Source: Purshia tridentata
Lineage: Eukaryota; Streptophyta; Magnoliopsida; Rosales; Rosaceae
Direction: 5' to 3'
Assembly (NCBI GenBank): GCA_003254885.1
Contig: QANT01000175.1
Span: 62,001 to 126,000, forward strand
DNA length: 64,000 bases
Shown in pieces: positions 39,301-51,145 of this stretch. The notes below the pieces were generated by a model. That model was not told the origin of the DNA and did not search any database. It worked only from the letters and a program-made list of their open reading frames with translations. Every line of letters begins with the position of its first letter. The first letter of the stretch is position 1. The translations under genes and the position numbers were made by a program.

Positions 39301-42300
39301 AATTATCTTCAATGCGAACAACAACTGCCATTCGTTTCAAGTAGGAAGCAAAGTGGTGTCTCTGAACAATCAGCACAGCATGACCAGAACCCCTGGATTT
39401 GTAGATTTGGTGAGAAGCACAATAAACACAACAAAAGCCCTATAACTCATATGAAAGACAGATGAAAGCTCAGCAAATGCTTCCTCAGAACAGAAGAATG
39501 AATAGTGAAAATAATTGAACATTAGAAACAAATATTAATAAATCATAATTGCAAAAGAGATGTAAATGTGTCGGCGAATTTATCTTTCGTTTCTTAAATA
39601 TCAAGTACAACATAAGATTCTTAAATTTTATAATATCACTACATTTTAACAAAAGTTGACATTTTCAAATGTTAAAACAAAAGTTGCAGCTTACTTTTTT
39701 GGCATGGCCTTCTCATCAGATTTAAAGGTCCAATCTATTCCTTTAAGTGCAGCCTTTTCAAGAGGATCACCAACCTACATGCAGTTGTCGAATATCAATC
39801 ACAAGTCCCAACAATAAGAAGTTAGAAAACAAATTGAACATATCTTCACTCTTACAATCAGCAAATTTTGAAAAAAACAAAATGTAATATAATAACAACC
39901 GAACATAGATTGCAAAGTGATGCAGATATTAATAATGCATGCAGGAAAGATTTTTGCCATCAAACAAGCAGTCAAAGAGTCCATGAGAATTAATTAATGA
40001 ATGCTCAAAAAATTAAGAGTTAGTAAGTGAATTCTACTAAGCGGGTAGTTGTTAGTCATTAATGTGGGTACTCTACCCTATGCATTGTAGTCAGATTTCA
40101 ATATTTTCCTCCAAAGGTGTTGGGAGTCTCAGACAGAAAAAGGAAATCGGTTTTGGAGTAGATTTCAGTCCTTGCTTCTATTATTAACATCACAAAGAAA
40201 GCTTGTTTAAAAAAAACATTAGTATACCAGCTTATTGTCCACAAACACCAAGGCATGACAAGATGCCAAAATCTCTAGTGTGCGCGCCGGCACATTAGTC
40301 ATATCAGGTTCTAAATCCGTACCACTAGCCAACCCAACAACTCCACAGAACTCCTGGAGAGAGCAAGAAATAAAGAATTAATAAATTCTATATCAATTCA
40401 ATTCAATGTCATGAGCATCATACAATTTATTAAAATGGCATACCATGTCGTCTGATGTAAGTGTTCCTGTTTTGTCAAAACAACATATATCAACCTGCAT
40501 GGAAGAAACAATACCAAATGTTGAATACATAAACACAATAGCAGAAATGCTCTCTGCAAGACGTCTGTTCTTTAACAAAAGAACGAACGTATATGCTTTA
40601 TGGCTTTTATTTCACCATTTGAAACTTGGCAGGATTTATAAATCATCAATCGAGACATATTCCTTGGTTTTAACTCTCATGATTTATAACCTAAAATATA
40701 GAACCATATACCCTAAAATGTTGAACCCTGTAAAAAATGTCCTAAAAATGACAAAATGTCATATAAATTTGTGTGTATATATACGAAAAAAAAAAAAAGG
40801 GACAACAAATATGAAGTTATCCCAGAATACCTTTCCAGCAAAGGGAATTCGGAAAGGTTCAGTGCAAAATATTCCACGACGTGCCAGAGCAATCAAAGAA
40901 GTATTAACAGCTATAGATAATTCCATTGGCAACTCAGGGGGAATCACAGACGTAATAATGAGTGAACAGCTAAGAAAAAGCTTGTACTTGCTCCTAGTAG
41001 GATCCTCAAGCCCCTACATCAAAGATTTCCTGATTGTCACAAATAGCCAATACACAAGCATCCACCCAATCCATGTCACATCCCCTAAGTACCTATGAAG
41101 GAATAGTTTACCTTCTTTAGTACATAACCAGCTGCTATAACAGCAAATATGACCAAGAACAAAATGAACAGTCCACTTTCCCAGCTGTTAGCAGTCACCT
41201 GAATCACAATGTATTTACATATATATATAGTTATATAAAATAAAATTGAAGAGAAACCATAGCATGTATAAAGTTCATTACCCTATCCGTAGAAAATAAA
41301 ATTGTCCGCATAAGTTTTCCCTGACTTGTTTCAAACCCAGTTCTCAGAACAACAGCCACACAGCCACCATCAGGGGTTTTTAAGGGAAAGCCCTGACTCC
41401 ATTGAAATAAGTAAAAACATAAATATAAATTTCATAAGATTATCAAAACATTACTGAAGAAGTTTGCTGGTTTAGAACATATGGTTTAACATAAAATACC
41501 TTATCTGGAGTATGCTGCAATATTTTGGTCCCACCAAATAAAACATGGGTTTTATCACGCTTAGCTGATAACTTCTCCTCAGTTCCTCTTCCCATGATCG
41601 ATACCTGAAAATATAATCATCCTATATTTATGTGGGTATCAGGTGATTCACCCATAGATAGATCTCTTCAGCCTCCATGCATAAAAAGCAATAATGCCAT
41701 ATTTAAAAGGCATCTATTGAACTAACTTGAGTACAGTTAAGAGATTTCAGCAGAGGGAAAACTACAATTAACTTACGTAATATGACGACAAAAAGTAATA
41801 TGCCACAAGCACCATGCAAATCAGGAAATAAAGAATACTGTCTTCAGTCTCTTTTTTTAAACCCAGAGATCCCCCAAACACGCTTTGTGTACCTGGGCTC
41901 AAAACTGGGGCCTCCAGCAGAAACTCTAGCAAATAGCTAGGTAGGTACCTTGAGGGGATTTGGACCCCAAACCACATGGTAGCAAACCATGTGCCTGACC
42001 ATTCCAACCAAACCTTCATTGGTGTCTTTAGTCTTATTATAAGCTTAAAAACTAATAGTAACATGTTTTTTTTTTCTTTCCTTAGACCAACTCTGGACCA
42101 CACATTCAGACAAGAATCAACCTAATGAATGGTGCAGATTCAATCTGGCAAGAATATAATATATACATATAAAGAAACAGACATTTAACAATATAGTACG
42201 TCTGAAAAGAGGTGACCACCTTCCACTGGGGAGTAGACTCGCCTGTGAGAATGGCTTCATTGACAATAGCACTTCCAGCTAATATAAGCATGTCTGCTGG

Positions 42301-45180
42301 TACATTCCTATCTTCTCCATTCGGACTAGTAGATCGCCCAATGGAAACAACATCCCCGGGCAAAAGATCAGTTCCAGAAAGCTTTATCCACCTAAAATTT
42401 ACAATAATCAGTGCATAAGGTCTAAACAGCTGAAAAATAAAAAAATAAATGATTGTCGTGTATATTACATACTTCCCACACCGATGAACCGTTAGGGTCT
42501 GGCTATCCACTCTGACACGTCGTAGCTCAGTAAGAGTCTTTAACTGACTTTTTGCCATTGTTGATTCGAACATAAACAGCATAAAAAGGGTGAACAAACT
42601 ATAATACCAATACTCATCCAAACACCAGAGACCCACACAGAACACCTACATGCAAGAGCATAAAAGAGAGCAGTGAAGGAGAATGAGCACACACAAAAAT
42701 AAAACTAAGAATCTCAAATGGGTGAGGAGGAAAGACAAAAGATGAAAGGGGAGAGAGAGAAACCTGGAAAACAAAGAAGGGCTCCATGCAATTTTCTTTC
42801 ATTAATTTCTGGAATGTAGGTTGTGGATATTCAAATCTGCACGATCAAGAAACATCTACAATGAGCAGTTAAATAGTAATAATTAAACAGGATCATGCTC
42901 AATGTATACTATGCAACCAATTGAATAGAGAATTAGTAGCATTACATATGATAAGTATACACAATATCTTACAATCAAGGTTATAACATTTAGGAACAAA
43001 ATCCAGCATACAACCCACGCATATCAACCCATGCAAAAGATAAATAAAGGCAACTCAGATTTAATCATTCAAGACTCATCATTTATCACATTCTAGGTTT
43101 TGACTCCATCTAACATATCAAGGGCATAAAAAATGGGGTCATTTCAGTAAAGCCTTATCATCAAATTATTGCTTAATTTTTGTCAAAATACTCTAGAAGT
43201 ACTTGAACCATCCACTGAACTTGGGTTCTACTTAATTACTACCTTAGTTCAATTTACTGGGAACCAAATGATCTTATCATTAGTTTGCAAATATGCATAC
43301 AGGCAGCTTCAGAGTTGAGCCAGTTTAAAGTAAAACAAACACCAGAAAATCCCACAATGAAATCAATGAATTTGACAATGTAAAAGCTTGACTCGTAATA
43401 AACCTGCATAACAGACAGTCCTCAGCTTCCAGACGAAAACATTAAATACTAAACCCTATATTCCAAAGTATGACTGAGAATATTCAAGCAAATATTAATC
43501 TAACAAATGCAACCTTAAGAAGGAAGAAGACAATAAGAAAGATGACTCACACATTTCGTCCCCATTTTTCAGTAGCAGCAACAACTTTAGCTTCAGAGCC
43601 ATGGCCAGTGCTTTTTAAATAGTAACCCAATGTTTCCTTGGTAGGATACGGAAGCTTGCAAAAGTTCTCCTTCTCCTTTGAAAAGATGTAACGTCGCTTT
43701 CTAAAATCAAAGAAAATCTCTTCCAAATCCACTGAGGATGAAGACCCTTCAACCTGAAAGGGTGAAGCATAATTTCATTAAACAAAGCTAGGGGTTAGTT
43801 TGCAAAGGGAAACAAAGGAAAAAGCAAATCAAGAGACACAATAAATTAATGGGGAGAAATTTATTAGGATAGATTTCTGGCTTGAGTAATTCACTCTAGG
43901 TTTAAATCTTTCTGATATAATAGTTAAAAAAAAAAATAGCTTGTGTGCACTTGTAACAAAAAATAAATGCAATCACAGCTTAATAGTGAGAGCATTTTGT
44001 GTCCAGATACATATTCTTTCTACAATTTATTTTTTTTTTTTGAAAATAAAAAGAATTTATTGCTAAGCATGAAAAGGATTACATAGCAAGATGAGCAGTT
44101 CGATGGAGTCAGGAAGTCTGAACCCACCTCCAATTTAAAAGAATTTTTCTCTGTGAAAAATTTGAGGCCGAAATATCCAGAAAGTTTTCAAATGACAGAA
44201 AATACCCAAATATTCCTACCATTTATAATGCAAAAGCTGCTTGGCCGAAGTTTTAGCCCAAAAATTGAATATATATAAGAAAAAATGGCATGTATGGACT
44301 ATGGATTGACACTCATCCAAAATATTAATCACAGGAGTCCATTTTATAGGATAGGTATAAGATTCTCTTACGATAGTAGTCTAGGGATACTCCTTAATAA
44401 GAAAGAACTGGAGTTACAAAATCATACATGGCATCTCGTATGATGAAATTAAATTAATTGAAAGTATTCAATATAAACAATAGACTTACAAGTTTACGGA
44501 AATGGAGTGGTACGACTTCTTTAGAACCAGAAAATTTTGCTGGTGTTATTTTGCATGCACCTGCCTGGTGAATATCATTAACCTGAAGACAAAAAGAAAA
44601 AGCAATTACTACAGCCAAAACTAATCACTGAAAAAATTTCATAAAATTCTGTTCAGCTCATATCTTTGCATACTAAAAAATATAAATATATACACATTAC
44701 TATGGTCAGTTGACCAGATGCATAAAATCACTTTTTTTGTTTCTTTTAGCTCTCACTTGTCAAGCGACTTGCTTGGCAGTGTTTCGGTTTTTTATTACAT
44801 AAGGTCACCCTTGCTCCACCACTGGCGCTTACAGAGAGGTTGTACAAAGGAGCAAATTTATCATTGTAGAAAGCTCAGGCGCATAGACTTATATAATTGG
44901 AGATGCATATATGAAATGTATACATACATACCTTGGAATAGTGTACAAAGCATTTGAAATCGACGGACCAAACAGTGAAAAGCCAAACGAGAATGTGAAG
45001 AGCTACAAGCGCACCAAAAACAATGGCGGCGTCGGCAAAGTCTATGCTAGGAACAATTGTAGTCAGCCAGAGAGCATAGAGGATAAAGAAAGGCCAGACA
45101 TCCAAGCGCCACACCCACTTCTTCTTCCTCAACAAATCAACTCTATCCACCACCTTCCCTCTCACATGCAACGTCGACAT
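35013..45180 (-). CDS. PDR2: P5A-type ATPase, PDR2/MIA orthologue
   Basis: ER-resident P5A-ATPase. In Arabidopsis PDR2/MIA is needed for the root phosphate-starvation response and male fertility, and P5A pumps are known as transmembrane-helix dislocases. The 21 exons run from 45180-44932 to 36140-35013 (others: 44582-44490, 43753-43551, 42836-42764, 42645-42473, 42391-42220, 41604-41500, 41392-41282, 41198-41112, 41013-40831, 40494-40444, 40353-40228, 39774-39695, 39392-39284, 38832-38704, 38252-38187, 38014-37943, 37110-36959, 36695-36584, 36499-36383). They total 3591 nt, 1196 aa, against about 1180 in Arabidopsis. Motifs: TGES at 313-316 (actuator), PPELP at 447-451 (P5A membrane-helix-4 signature), DKTGT with phospho-Asp490, [11 protein letters not shown] at 810-820. 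The last exon codes a low-complexity Ser/Lys-rich loop and the final membrane helices, ending EKKKL. All junctions are GT-AG. Confidence 0.97.
36277..36316. repeat. GT microsatellite
   Basis: About seventeen GT units followed by GCGCGC in a PDR2 intron (36141-36382). Plain simple repeat. Confidence 0.9.
36727..36871. repeat. Two-copy tandem duplication, period about 74 bp
   Basis: TTCACAACATAAGAAAAACC ... CATCCATGTTCTGAAAAG at about 36746-36797 recurs at about 36820-36871 with a few changes. It lies in a PDR2 intron directly upstream of the exon at 36695-36584. Confidence 0.8.
37282..37425. repeat. Two-copy tandem duplication, period 72 bp
   Basis: AAACCAAAGAGCCTTGCAAA through GTGTAAACAAACAGG occurs twice, 72 bp apart, with a single internal difference that I noticed (ACGAATAG versus ACAAATAG). 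Such high identity suggests a recent duplication. It lies in the PDR2 intron 37111-37942. Confidence 0.85.
38266..38351. repeat. Two-copy tandem duplication, period 44 bp
   Basis: AAAGACAATAAGAAATAATT followed by CAAATACACATCACACAC is repeated immediately, with two substitutions in the second copy. It lies in the PDR2 intron 38253-38703. A GA run (about 38386-38405) follows. Confidence 0.8.
39018..39060. repeat. CT / CCCT microsatellite
   Basis: CT dinucleotides passing into CCCT units in a PDR2 intron (38833-39283). Plain simple repeat. Confidence 0.9.
41851..42022 (-). mobile_element. tRNA-derived SINE with target duplication
   Basis: A 172-bp insertion in a PDR2 intron (41605-42219). The flanks TGTCTTCAGTCT (41839-41850) and TGTCTTTAGTCT (42023-42034) form a 12-bp duplication with one difference. 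On the minus strand it begins CCAATGAAGG and ends in an A-run (T run on the plus strand, 41852-41858). The head keeps a pol III B-box-like GGTCCAAATCC (minus strand of 41956-41966) with a GGGG/CCCC stem around a 7-nt loop, like a tRNA T-arm. Just upstream a CACATGG/CCATGTG stem closes a 7-nt loop, like an anticodon arm. Orientation is sense to PDR2. Confidence 0.75.
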
Positions 45181-47250
45181 CTCTCCCTCGTTCTCTCTCT
45201 CTCTACGTTGCTATAGATTCAAATCAAGCATTCTTCAGCAAAATAAACAACTTAAACAAATAATAATCAAATAAAGTATAGAAATTCTCTCAATTGCGAT
45301 ATAGGTTTGGGTGAGACCAAATCCCAAATCCCAAATTGTTTTCGCAAACGATCGTCGAAGGAAATACATTACCTGAACGGCGATCCCAACCCCTAATTTT
45401 AAACTATCCTAATTCCTTTCGAGGAATTGTAGATGTGTATGATACAACATAGGCAATTGCAGGTAGCGTAAGAATTGAACACACACTGCAAGCCCTAATT
45501 GTACTTTTAAACCCCTATTAGGCTATAACGTAGGCGGACCGCCGAAATAAGAATTTTAAGATAAAGGCTTAATCGGAGGGCCAATACGCAAAAAAACCAA
45601 ACTGACGGTCCAAAATCTCCAGATACCAGGTCAGTCCCTGAATTTTCTTTTTCCTTTTTCTTTGATAAATCGGCAGTCCCTGAAATTTATGGATCTCTTT
45701 TTTTTTCTTTTTTTTTTTTACCCTTCTTAGATGGGAAATTTAATTAACTGAATGACCCACTCAGTCACCCTTTTGCTTTTAATATAAGAAATAATTAAAA
45801 ATGTATCCAATTTTAAAAGGTTATTCGGACAACATTAGTTTAGAGTGGCTATTATATGTACATCCTCTCAAGAAGTAAAATATGTGTTGTTAAACCTAAT
45901 TCTAAATGGACTAATCATGTTATTACTACTAGTTCTCTACTAGAGCCCATATTCTTTTGCAATCCCATAAACAAGAAGAGGGTGTCATGCGCTGTGTGAG
46001 GAATTTAATGCGCTTCAGTGGGCTAATACATGGACTCTTATTCCTTCCAGGCCCAACATGAATATGCTTCTCAATAAATGGATGTTTCGGCCTTGGTTGC
46101 TAATCGCTTTCATCAAAGAGTGAATTATGGTGAGACTTTTAGCCCAATTGTTTTTATGTTAAGTCTTAGATGTGAGTTTTTCTTTGCCTATTAAGCAACT
46201 TGATGTTTAGCGTGCTGTTTCGATCTTGATCCAATACCCATCAAGAGGCAGAGTATAGGCTACTAGCCTACACTGTTGTCACAATTTCATGCTTGCATTA
46301 TTTATTTCGGAATTTGAGGGTTCCCCTATCTTCTCATAGTTTCTATTTGGTATGACAATATAAGTGCAATCTTACTGGCTCTAATCATGTGTTTCATATT
46401 CGGATGGACTCGTTATGTGGATGTAGATTATCACTATATTCAAGAAAATGTTGTTCTTCGAGGTTTAGTTTATTTGCTCTGCTGATCAATTAATAGATAT
46501 TATACCAAGGGTCTCTCCAACAGAGACTCCTCAGCTCGTAATTAAGGATTCTTCTCTACCTTATCAAGATCATCAGCTGGCCGGGTGTTTCCAATACTAG
46601 CTCCCTTAAGCACATGACTTCTACTACTGATTGTTCTAGATAATTCTTAGCTTTATATATCACTTTATATGTAATTATCTCTTACTGGTTAAGCCAAGTA
46701 GCTAGTATTGTATTTCATTGTAACTCAATATCTTGTATTTACACTCCTTAATTATATAATGAGGTATACATCACAGCCTTATAAGAACTAAAGTCCTTTG
46801 CAAGATCATATATTAGTATAAGATCAGCTGAAGATTCAAGGTTGTTATCTAAAATCATTTGTATTATAACAACTAGTCATGATCGAGTTGGGCTGCTATA
46901 TATAAAATTTAATAACAGTCCTTAGATTAAGTTATTCATCGAATGGTCCATGCATATGGCTCCACATAACCTATTCCATCGATGGTTGGGATACATGGAT
47001 TAATCTTTTGCACTTGCCCTACCAAAGTTTGAGATGGAGAAAAAGATTTGTATGTACGGATGGAATAAAATATATACTACTAATCTGAAGACTGAACCTC
47101 ACCAAAAAGAGAAAAAGAATATGTCCAAATTAACGTACACATGGGGTACGTACGTTGACACCCAAAAATGGATGGTACGTACGCAAATATATATAACAAG
47201 CAGCAAGCAATAGGTGTACGTTGTAGTAAGTGAGATCGATGATGAATCGA
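45181..47250. other. PDR2 promoter region and spacer to the ANTH gene
   Basis: The right side of PDR2 has a CT-rich 5' UTR (45181-45220) and AT-rich promoter sequence. A decayed Copia relic (listed separately) occupies about 45930-46790. The remainder is the 3' flank of the ANTH gene, with several TACGTACG palindromes near 47150-47182. No gene is supported. Confidence 0.6.
45930..46790 (+). mobile_element. Ty1/Copia LTR retrotransposon relic (fossil)
   Basis: The plus strand keeps weak but ordered Copia pol similarity: the start of the reverse transcriptase near 45945-46130 (for example the ALQWANTW-like and NYGETFSPIV segments) and the RNase H / C-terminal end near 46360-46530. AT-rich sequence resembling the start of a 3' LTR follows to about 46790. 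It is a broken, internally deleted, old copy with many breaks. No paired LTRs or target duplication were identified. Confidence 0.7.
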
Positions 47251-49166
47251 TTAGAAGGTGTGTGTGAAACCTCCCATATGCATGTTGTGAGGATTATGTT
47301 GTAGCTTTGTAAATCCAAGCTGGCCTTGCATCCCATCCCTTGCATACTGCTGCCACATCAACTGTTCCTCCATCAATAGATTCTGCTTCTTCTCAAGGTC
47401 TGACATTTGCACGTAGGATGGGGGTGGAACAACCAATGAGGCAGCGAATGGGTCCACTTTCACAGTTGATTTCGAATGATCTTGATCTGATGTTGGTGGT
47501 GCAGGCAGTGCAAGCATGGCCGGTCGTCCAGCAGATCCCAAGGCAACACTACTTGCACTTCCACTCACTCCATACCCTGGACCCGCCATTGCCGTTGATA
47601 TCTGCGCTTGTTCGTACATCCCCTCAAGCAACAATACGTCGAACCCACCGCCAAGCGACGCCTTTTGATTCGACAAGTGGCTCGCTGACTGGACAAGTGC
47701 CGTTTCCCAATCCGCCTCGTCAGAAAAGGCTTGCCATGGTGCCGGACCACCGGCTCCCCTGGGCATTGTACTTGCGTTGAACAATGCCAATGCTAATTTG
47801 TCCCCGTGTTCTTCGCTGGACCCCGTATCCTCTTCTAAGTTCAAAAGGTCCCCCACTTGTTGCTGTGGCTTTGGAGGCTCTAATTGATCTTCATCATGCT
47901 CATCAGCTGGAGCTGTAGGGGCCTCACAGAAATCCTCAGGTGCTGGTAGGGCCTTAATGGCATTCATATCTTCTTCTTCGTTAATTGTTACATCATCATT
48001 TGGCTCATCGGCTTCATTTTTTATGTGTTCCAGGGCCCTTACTCTCCGGCCTTGTGCCAAAGCTGTCTTGTCTCGTATGTACTCATCCATCACCTCAAGT
48101 TTCTTGGGTGTGATCTTCTCCACTTCCGGGTATTCACCGGAGCGTGCAATGCCAATCGTCTTGCACCAGCTGTAGAACATGTCCACCTCGTCAAATTGCT
48201 TTCCAATGCGGCAGAATATGTCATAGATCTTCACGCACTCGGGGATCTCCAGATCCATGAAGCGGTCGATTAAGATGCCCATTATTTCTGTTATGTCGAA
48301 ATATATCTGGAAACTCTCCTTCACTATCGGGTACAAAGCCACTATAACAACCCTGTTGTTCTTTGCTGCACCTGCAGGTATTTCAAAGTCCATGCACATA
48401 TACGCATGTGTAAAGCATAGAAAAATTAATAAGAGGAATACTGAAAAAATGCAAAACTTAGTGGTTGGATCATATAATAATAATAATTGGAACCTGTTGG
48501 GCGACATGCTATAAAGCGCTCAAGGAGCTGCTGCAAATGCTGCATCCTTGAAAACAATTTCTCAGGTTTCATCTCATGGACAGGTGTGGCTCTGGGACAC
48601 GCTTGCAGCTGCTGCTGGTAGTTATTACATTGAGTGGGCGGTTCATGGGAATCATCCTCTTCATCGTATCCGAAAAGGCTACGTTTCCCACGGCGGCTTT
48701 GCATTCGGAACTCAAGCCGTTCGTCCAGATACAATGCATAGGTCCGTACAAAAGCAGAATGGTCCCATGAATTGGAGCGCGAAGCATCACGAAAATCAGA
48801 CATATTGAGAAAGCGCGTGCCACGACGTGTGGAGAAAAAGATCTCTTGCTCATACGCTGGGTCGCCCTCGGACAGGAGCCTTTGGACGAGCATGAGCGTC
48901 TTCAGAGCCACCACCCAATTCTTCGTCTTGTTCAGGCGCCTGGAGATGGTGTTCACGCACGCGCTGATGTAGGCACGTGAGTAGCATGTTAAGCTAAGAA
49001 TCTCTCGAATGTATTTCTCTTCGGTTGGGTATTCTTCGTGCCTGGTTGCCTTTACAATGGCAACGTCGAGGTCCGCTAAAGACGTGCTGCTACCGACTTT
49101 GGCAAGACCTATGCTCGTCTGGTCCTTCACCGCACCCAACGCTCTTCTAAACTTGCTTGAAGTCAT
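47251..49166 (-). CDS. AP180/CALM-type clathrin assembly protein (ANTH domain)
   Basis: Endocytic adaptor that binds PI(4,5)P2 and clathrin at the plasma membrane. Two exons, 49166-48494 and 48371-47251 (1794 nt, 597 aa). The ANTH domain covers about residues 1-310: it starts KFRRALGAVKDQTSIGLAKV, contains DVAIVKATRHEE, and continues with STRRGTRFLNMSDFRD and NNRVVIVALYPIVKESFQIY after the intron. An acidic low-complexity tail follows, with short adaptor-type peptides: GDLLNL, ADWETALVQ, GGGFDVLLL, DPFAASL. The composition is closest, from memory, to Arabidopsis At1g03050/At4g02650, the PICALM5 pair reported to act in pollen tubes. That assignment is an inference, so no symbol is given. The splice phase (+1) and GT-AG borders are unambiguous. 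Confidence 0.95.
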
Positions 49167-50491
49167 TTAATTAATTACAATGGCAATCGCAGCAGATCGA
49201 TCACGCTGAGATCGAGTTAGGAAAAGAAACTCAAAGATTATTAGTTAGAAAAGAAGAGAAGAAAGAAAGCTCCGCCTTTTTGCCTCTCTTCTTCTCCTTT
49301 TTTTTTTTTTTTTTTGGGTCTTGTCCTCTCTGAATCCCTAGCTTAATTCTTCAATCAATTGCAGACGTTAGCCGTTATTGTAGCACAAGAACATGGAACT
49401 TCAATGGGAGGAGTATGGCCACGTGTCTGATTATGAATAGCAATTTATCTGTCATTGCTGTCTGTTCTTTTGAATGCAGATATTATTTGTCTCTTTTACT
49501 TTTTGTGGGAGTTGCCCGGTTGGTCAAAGGAATTCTTAGTTTGTCTCCTTGTCACCATAACCTCTTGACCTTTTCAATGGTATTGGGGCCACCAAAATAA
49601 TTGGTATATGAAGGTCACATTTGGAAATTAACGGGCTGATTTCGAACAAATTAAACAAACAAAAAAGAGACAACCTGGACATTCTAATTCAACACTTAAC
49701 TTCTCTTTTATGTGGGTTGGGGGGAGGGGAGAAATTATTCTTCATTCAACACTTGATTTGTCCTTAGTTGAAAAGATATGAAATTTTTCTTCAATGAAAA
49801 AATATAAAATTAATTACGTTTGTTTGTGGATAAATTGATATAAATGATGGACGTGTGTGACTACCCTTTTCTTTCATTAAAGACTATTCGTGATGGAGAT
49901 TTGACTTTGTGTAAACGAAGTTTTGGATGGAAAGTGAGCAAATTTACATATTTGAAAAATTAAAGTACTTTAATTTATAAATTAGAAGTTTGGAAAGCAA
50001 AAACTTATCTCTAAGATAAACACTGTTATATATACATGGACTGCAACCACATAATTTACATTATTTATAGCAATCTTTTTAACTCTGTTAATAAAAATTA
50101 AGTATTGGTTTTATAAGTTTGCCAAGAGTTTTCTTCAATAGTTACTACTTAAGAAATATTAATCTAAAAGTAACTAAAAGTAGATATGACATCAATCCTA
50201 GACGAAAGAAAAAAAGAAAAGAGAAATGGCGAAATGGCCATCGACCATTGAAAATTAGAACATGCATGGTTATATATATTTTATGTACTATACTTTTAAA
50301 TATTGCAAGAGGCAAAGCTTATATTTAAAGAAATAATAAATATATTATATATGAGGTTGTCCATTGCATTAAGCCAGTGCCTAGTATTCCATTTTCTAAT
50401 TTATCACCATAATATTGATGCTCGATCGTCTTCTTGCTCTCTGACCTGATCGATTGTGAAGAATTAATTCTCTCGCTCTCTCTCTCTCCCC
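49167..50491. other. Spacer upstream of the ANTH and VIT-like genes
   Basis: A divergent spacer carrying both promoters. It includes a poly-T run near 49298-49315, AT-rich sequence and a CT-rich leader just before the VIT-like start at 50492. No gene, repeat family or RNA is recognisable. Confidence 0.6.
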
Positions 50492-51145
50492 ATGGCTACC
50501 TCTGCAGCTCATGAGAATGTGCACCATATGGGAGTTCTAGTTTATCCAAATGATGTAGAGCAAAAGCAATGTAATAAGGAGGGAAAAGAGAGCAATTTTG
50601 ACTACACTCGGAGGGGGCAGTGGCTTCGAGCTGCAATTTTGGGAGCCAATGATGGATTGGTGTCAACTGCTTCAGTGATGATGGGTGTTGGGGCAGTAAA
50701 AAGAGACATCAAAGCCATGTTGCTTGCTGGATTGGCAGGGTTAGTTGCTGGGGCGTGTAGTATGGCAATAGGAGAATTTGTGTCTGTGTACACTCAAATG
50801 GAGGTAGAGAAAACTCACTCATCAAATGAAGAAGATACAAATACCAAAGACAAAGAGAAGCTGCCAAATCCATTTCAAGCTTCTGTGGCATCTGCCTTTT
50901 CTTTCTCAGTAGGTGGATTAGTCCCACTAATAGGAGCTGCATTCATAAAAGAGTACAAGGTGATGATTGGTGTAGTGGTTGCAGTGTCTAGTTTGGCATT
51001 GCTGCTGTTTGGTGCTGTAGGAGCATTTTTGGGAAGAACTCCAGTGCCAAGCTCTTGCGCTCGTATGCTTTTTGGAGGCTTGATGGCTATGGCTATTACC
51101 TACGGCCTCACCAAGTTCATTGCTTATAGTGGAGTCAATATGTAA
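50492..51145 (+). CDS. Vacuolar iron transporter-like (VTL / nodulin-21 type) protein
   Basis: A 217-aa membrane protein of the VIT/CCC1 family, expected to move Fe2+ (or Mn2+) into the vacuole. It is a single exon. After a 45-residue soluble N-terminus there are five hydrophobic segments at about 46-69, 75-100, 130-153, 157-181 and 190-212. TM1 carries the family hallmark GANDGLVSTASVMMGVGA and TM2 GACSMAIGEFVSVYTQ, whose acidic residues line the transport path. The loop at 101-129 is short and lacks the long metal-binding helices of VIT1, which fits the VTL/nodulin-21 branch. The start is the first ATG after a CT-rich leader. Specific substrate and membrane are inferred from the family. Confidence 0.93.
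   Translation: MATSAAHENVHHMGVLVYPNDVEQKQCNKEGKESNFDYTRRGQWLRAAILGANDGLVSTASVMMGVGAVKRDIKAMLLAGLAGLVAGACSMAIGEFVSVYTQMEVEKTHSSNEEDTNTKDKEKLPNPFQASVASAFSFSVGGLVPLIGAAFIKEYKVMIGVVVAVSSLALLLFGAVGAFLGRTPVPSSCARMLFGGLMAMAITYGLTKFIAYSGVNM

Noticed and set aside
40445-41098. 217-codon open frame on the plus strand
   Set aside because: It runs antisense across two verified PDR2 exons and an intron; its translation resembles no protein family and is best explained as a shadow.
41768-42103. 111-codon minus-strand open frame overlapping the SINE
   Set aside because: The frame is produced by the SINE and flanking intron sequence; no protein similarity.
44027-44140. Poly-T run followed by LINE-like AT-rich sequence in a PDR2 intron
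   Set aside because: It resembles a LINE tail, but lacks the 3' hairpin, coding similarity and a convincing target duplication; not enough to call.
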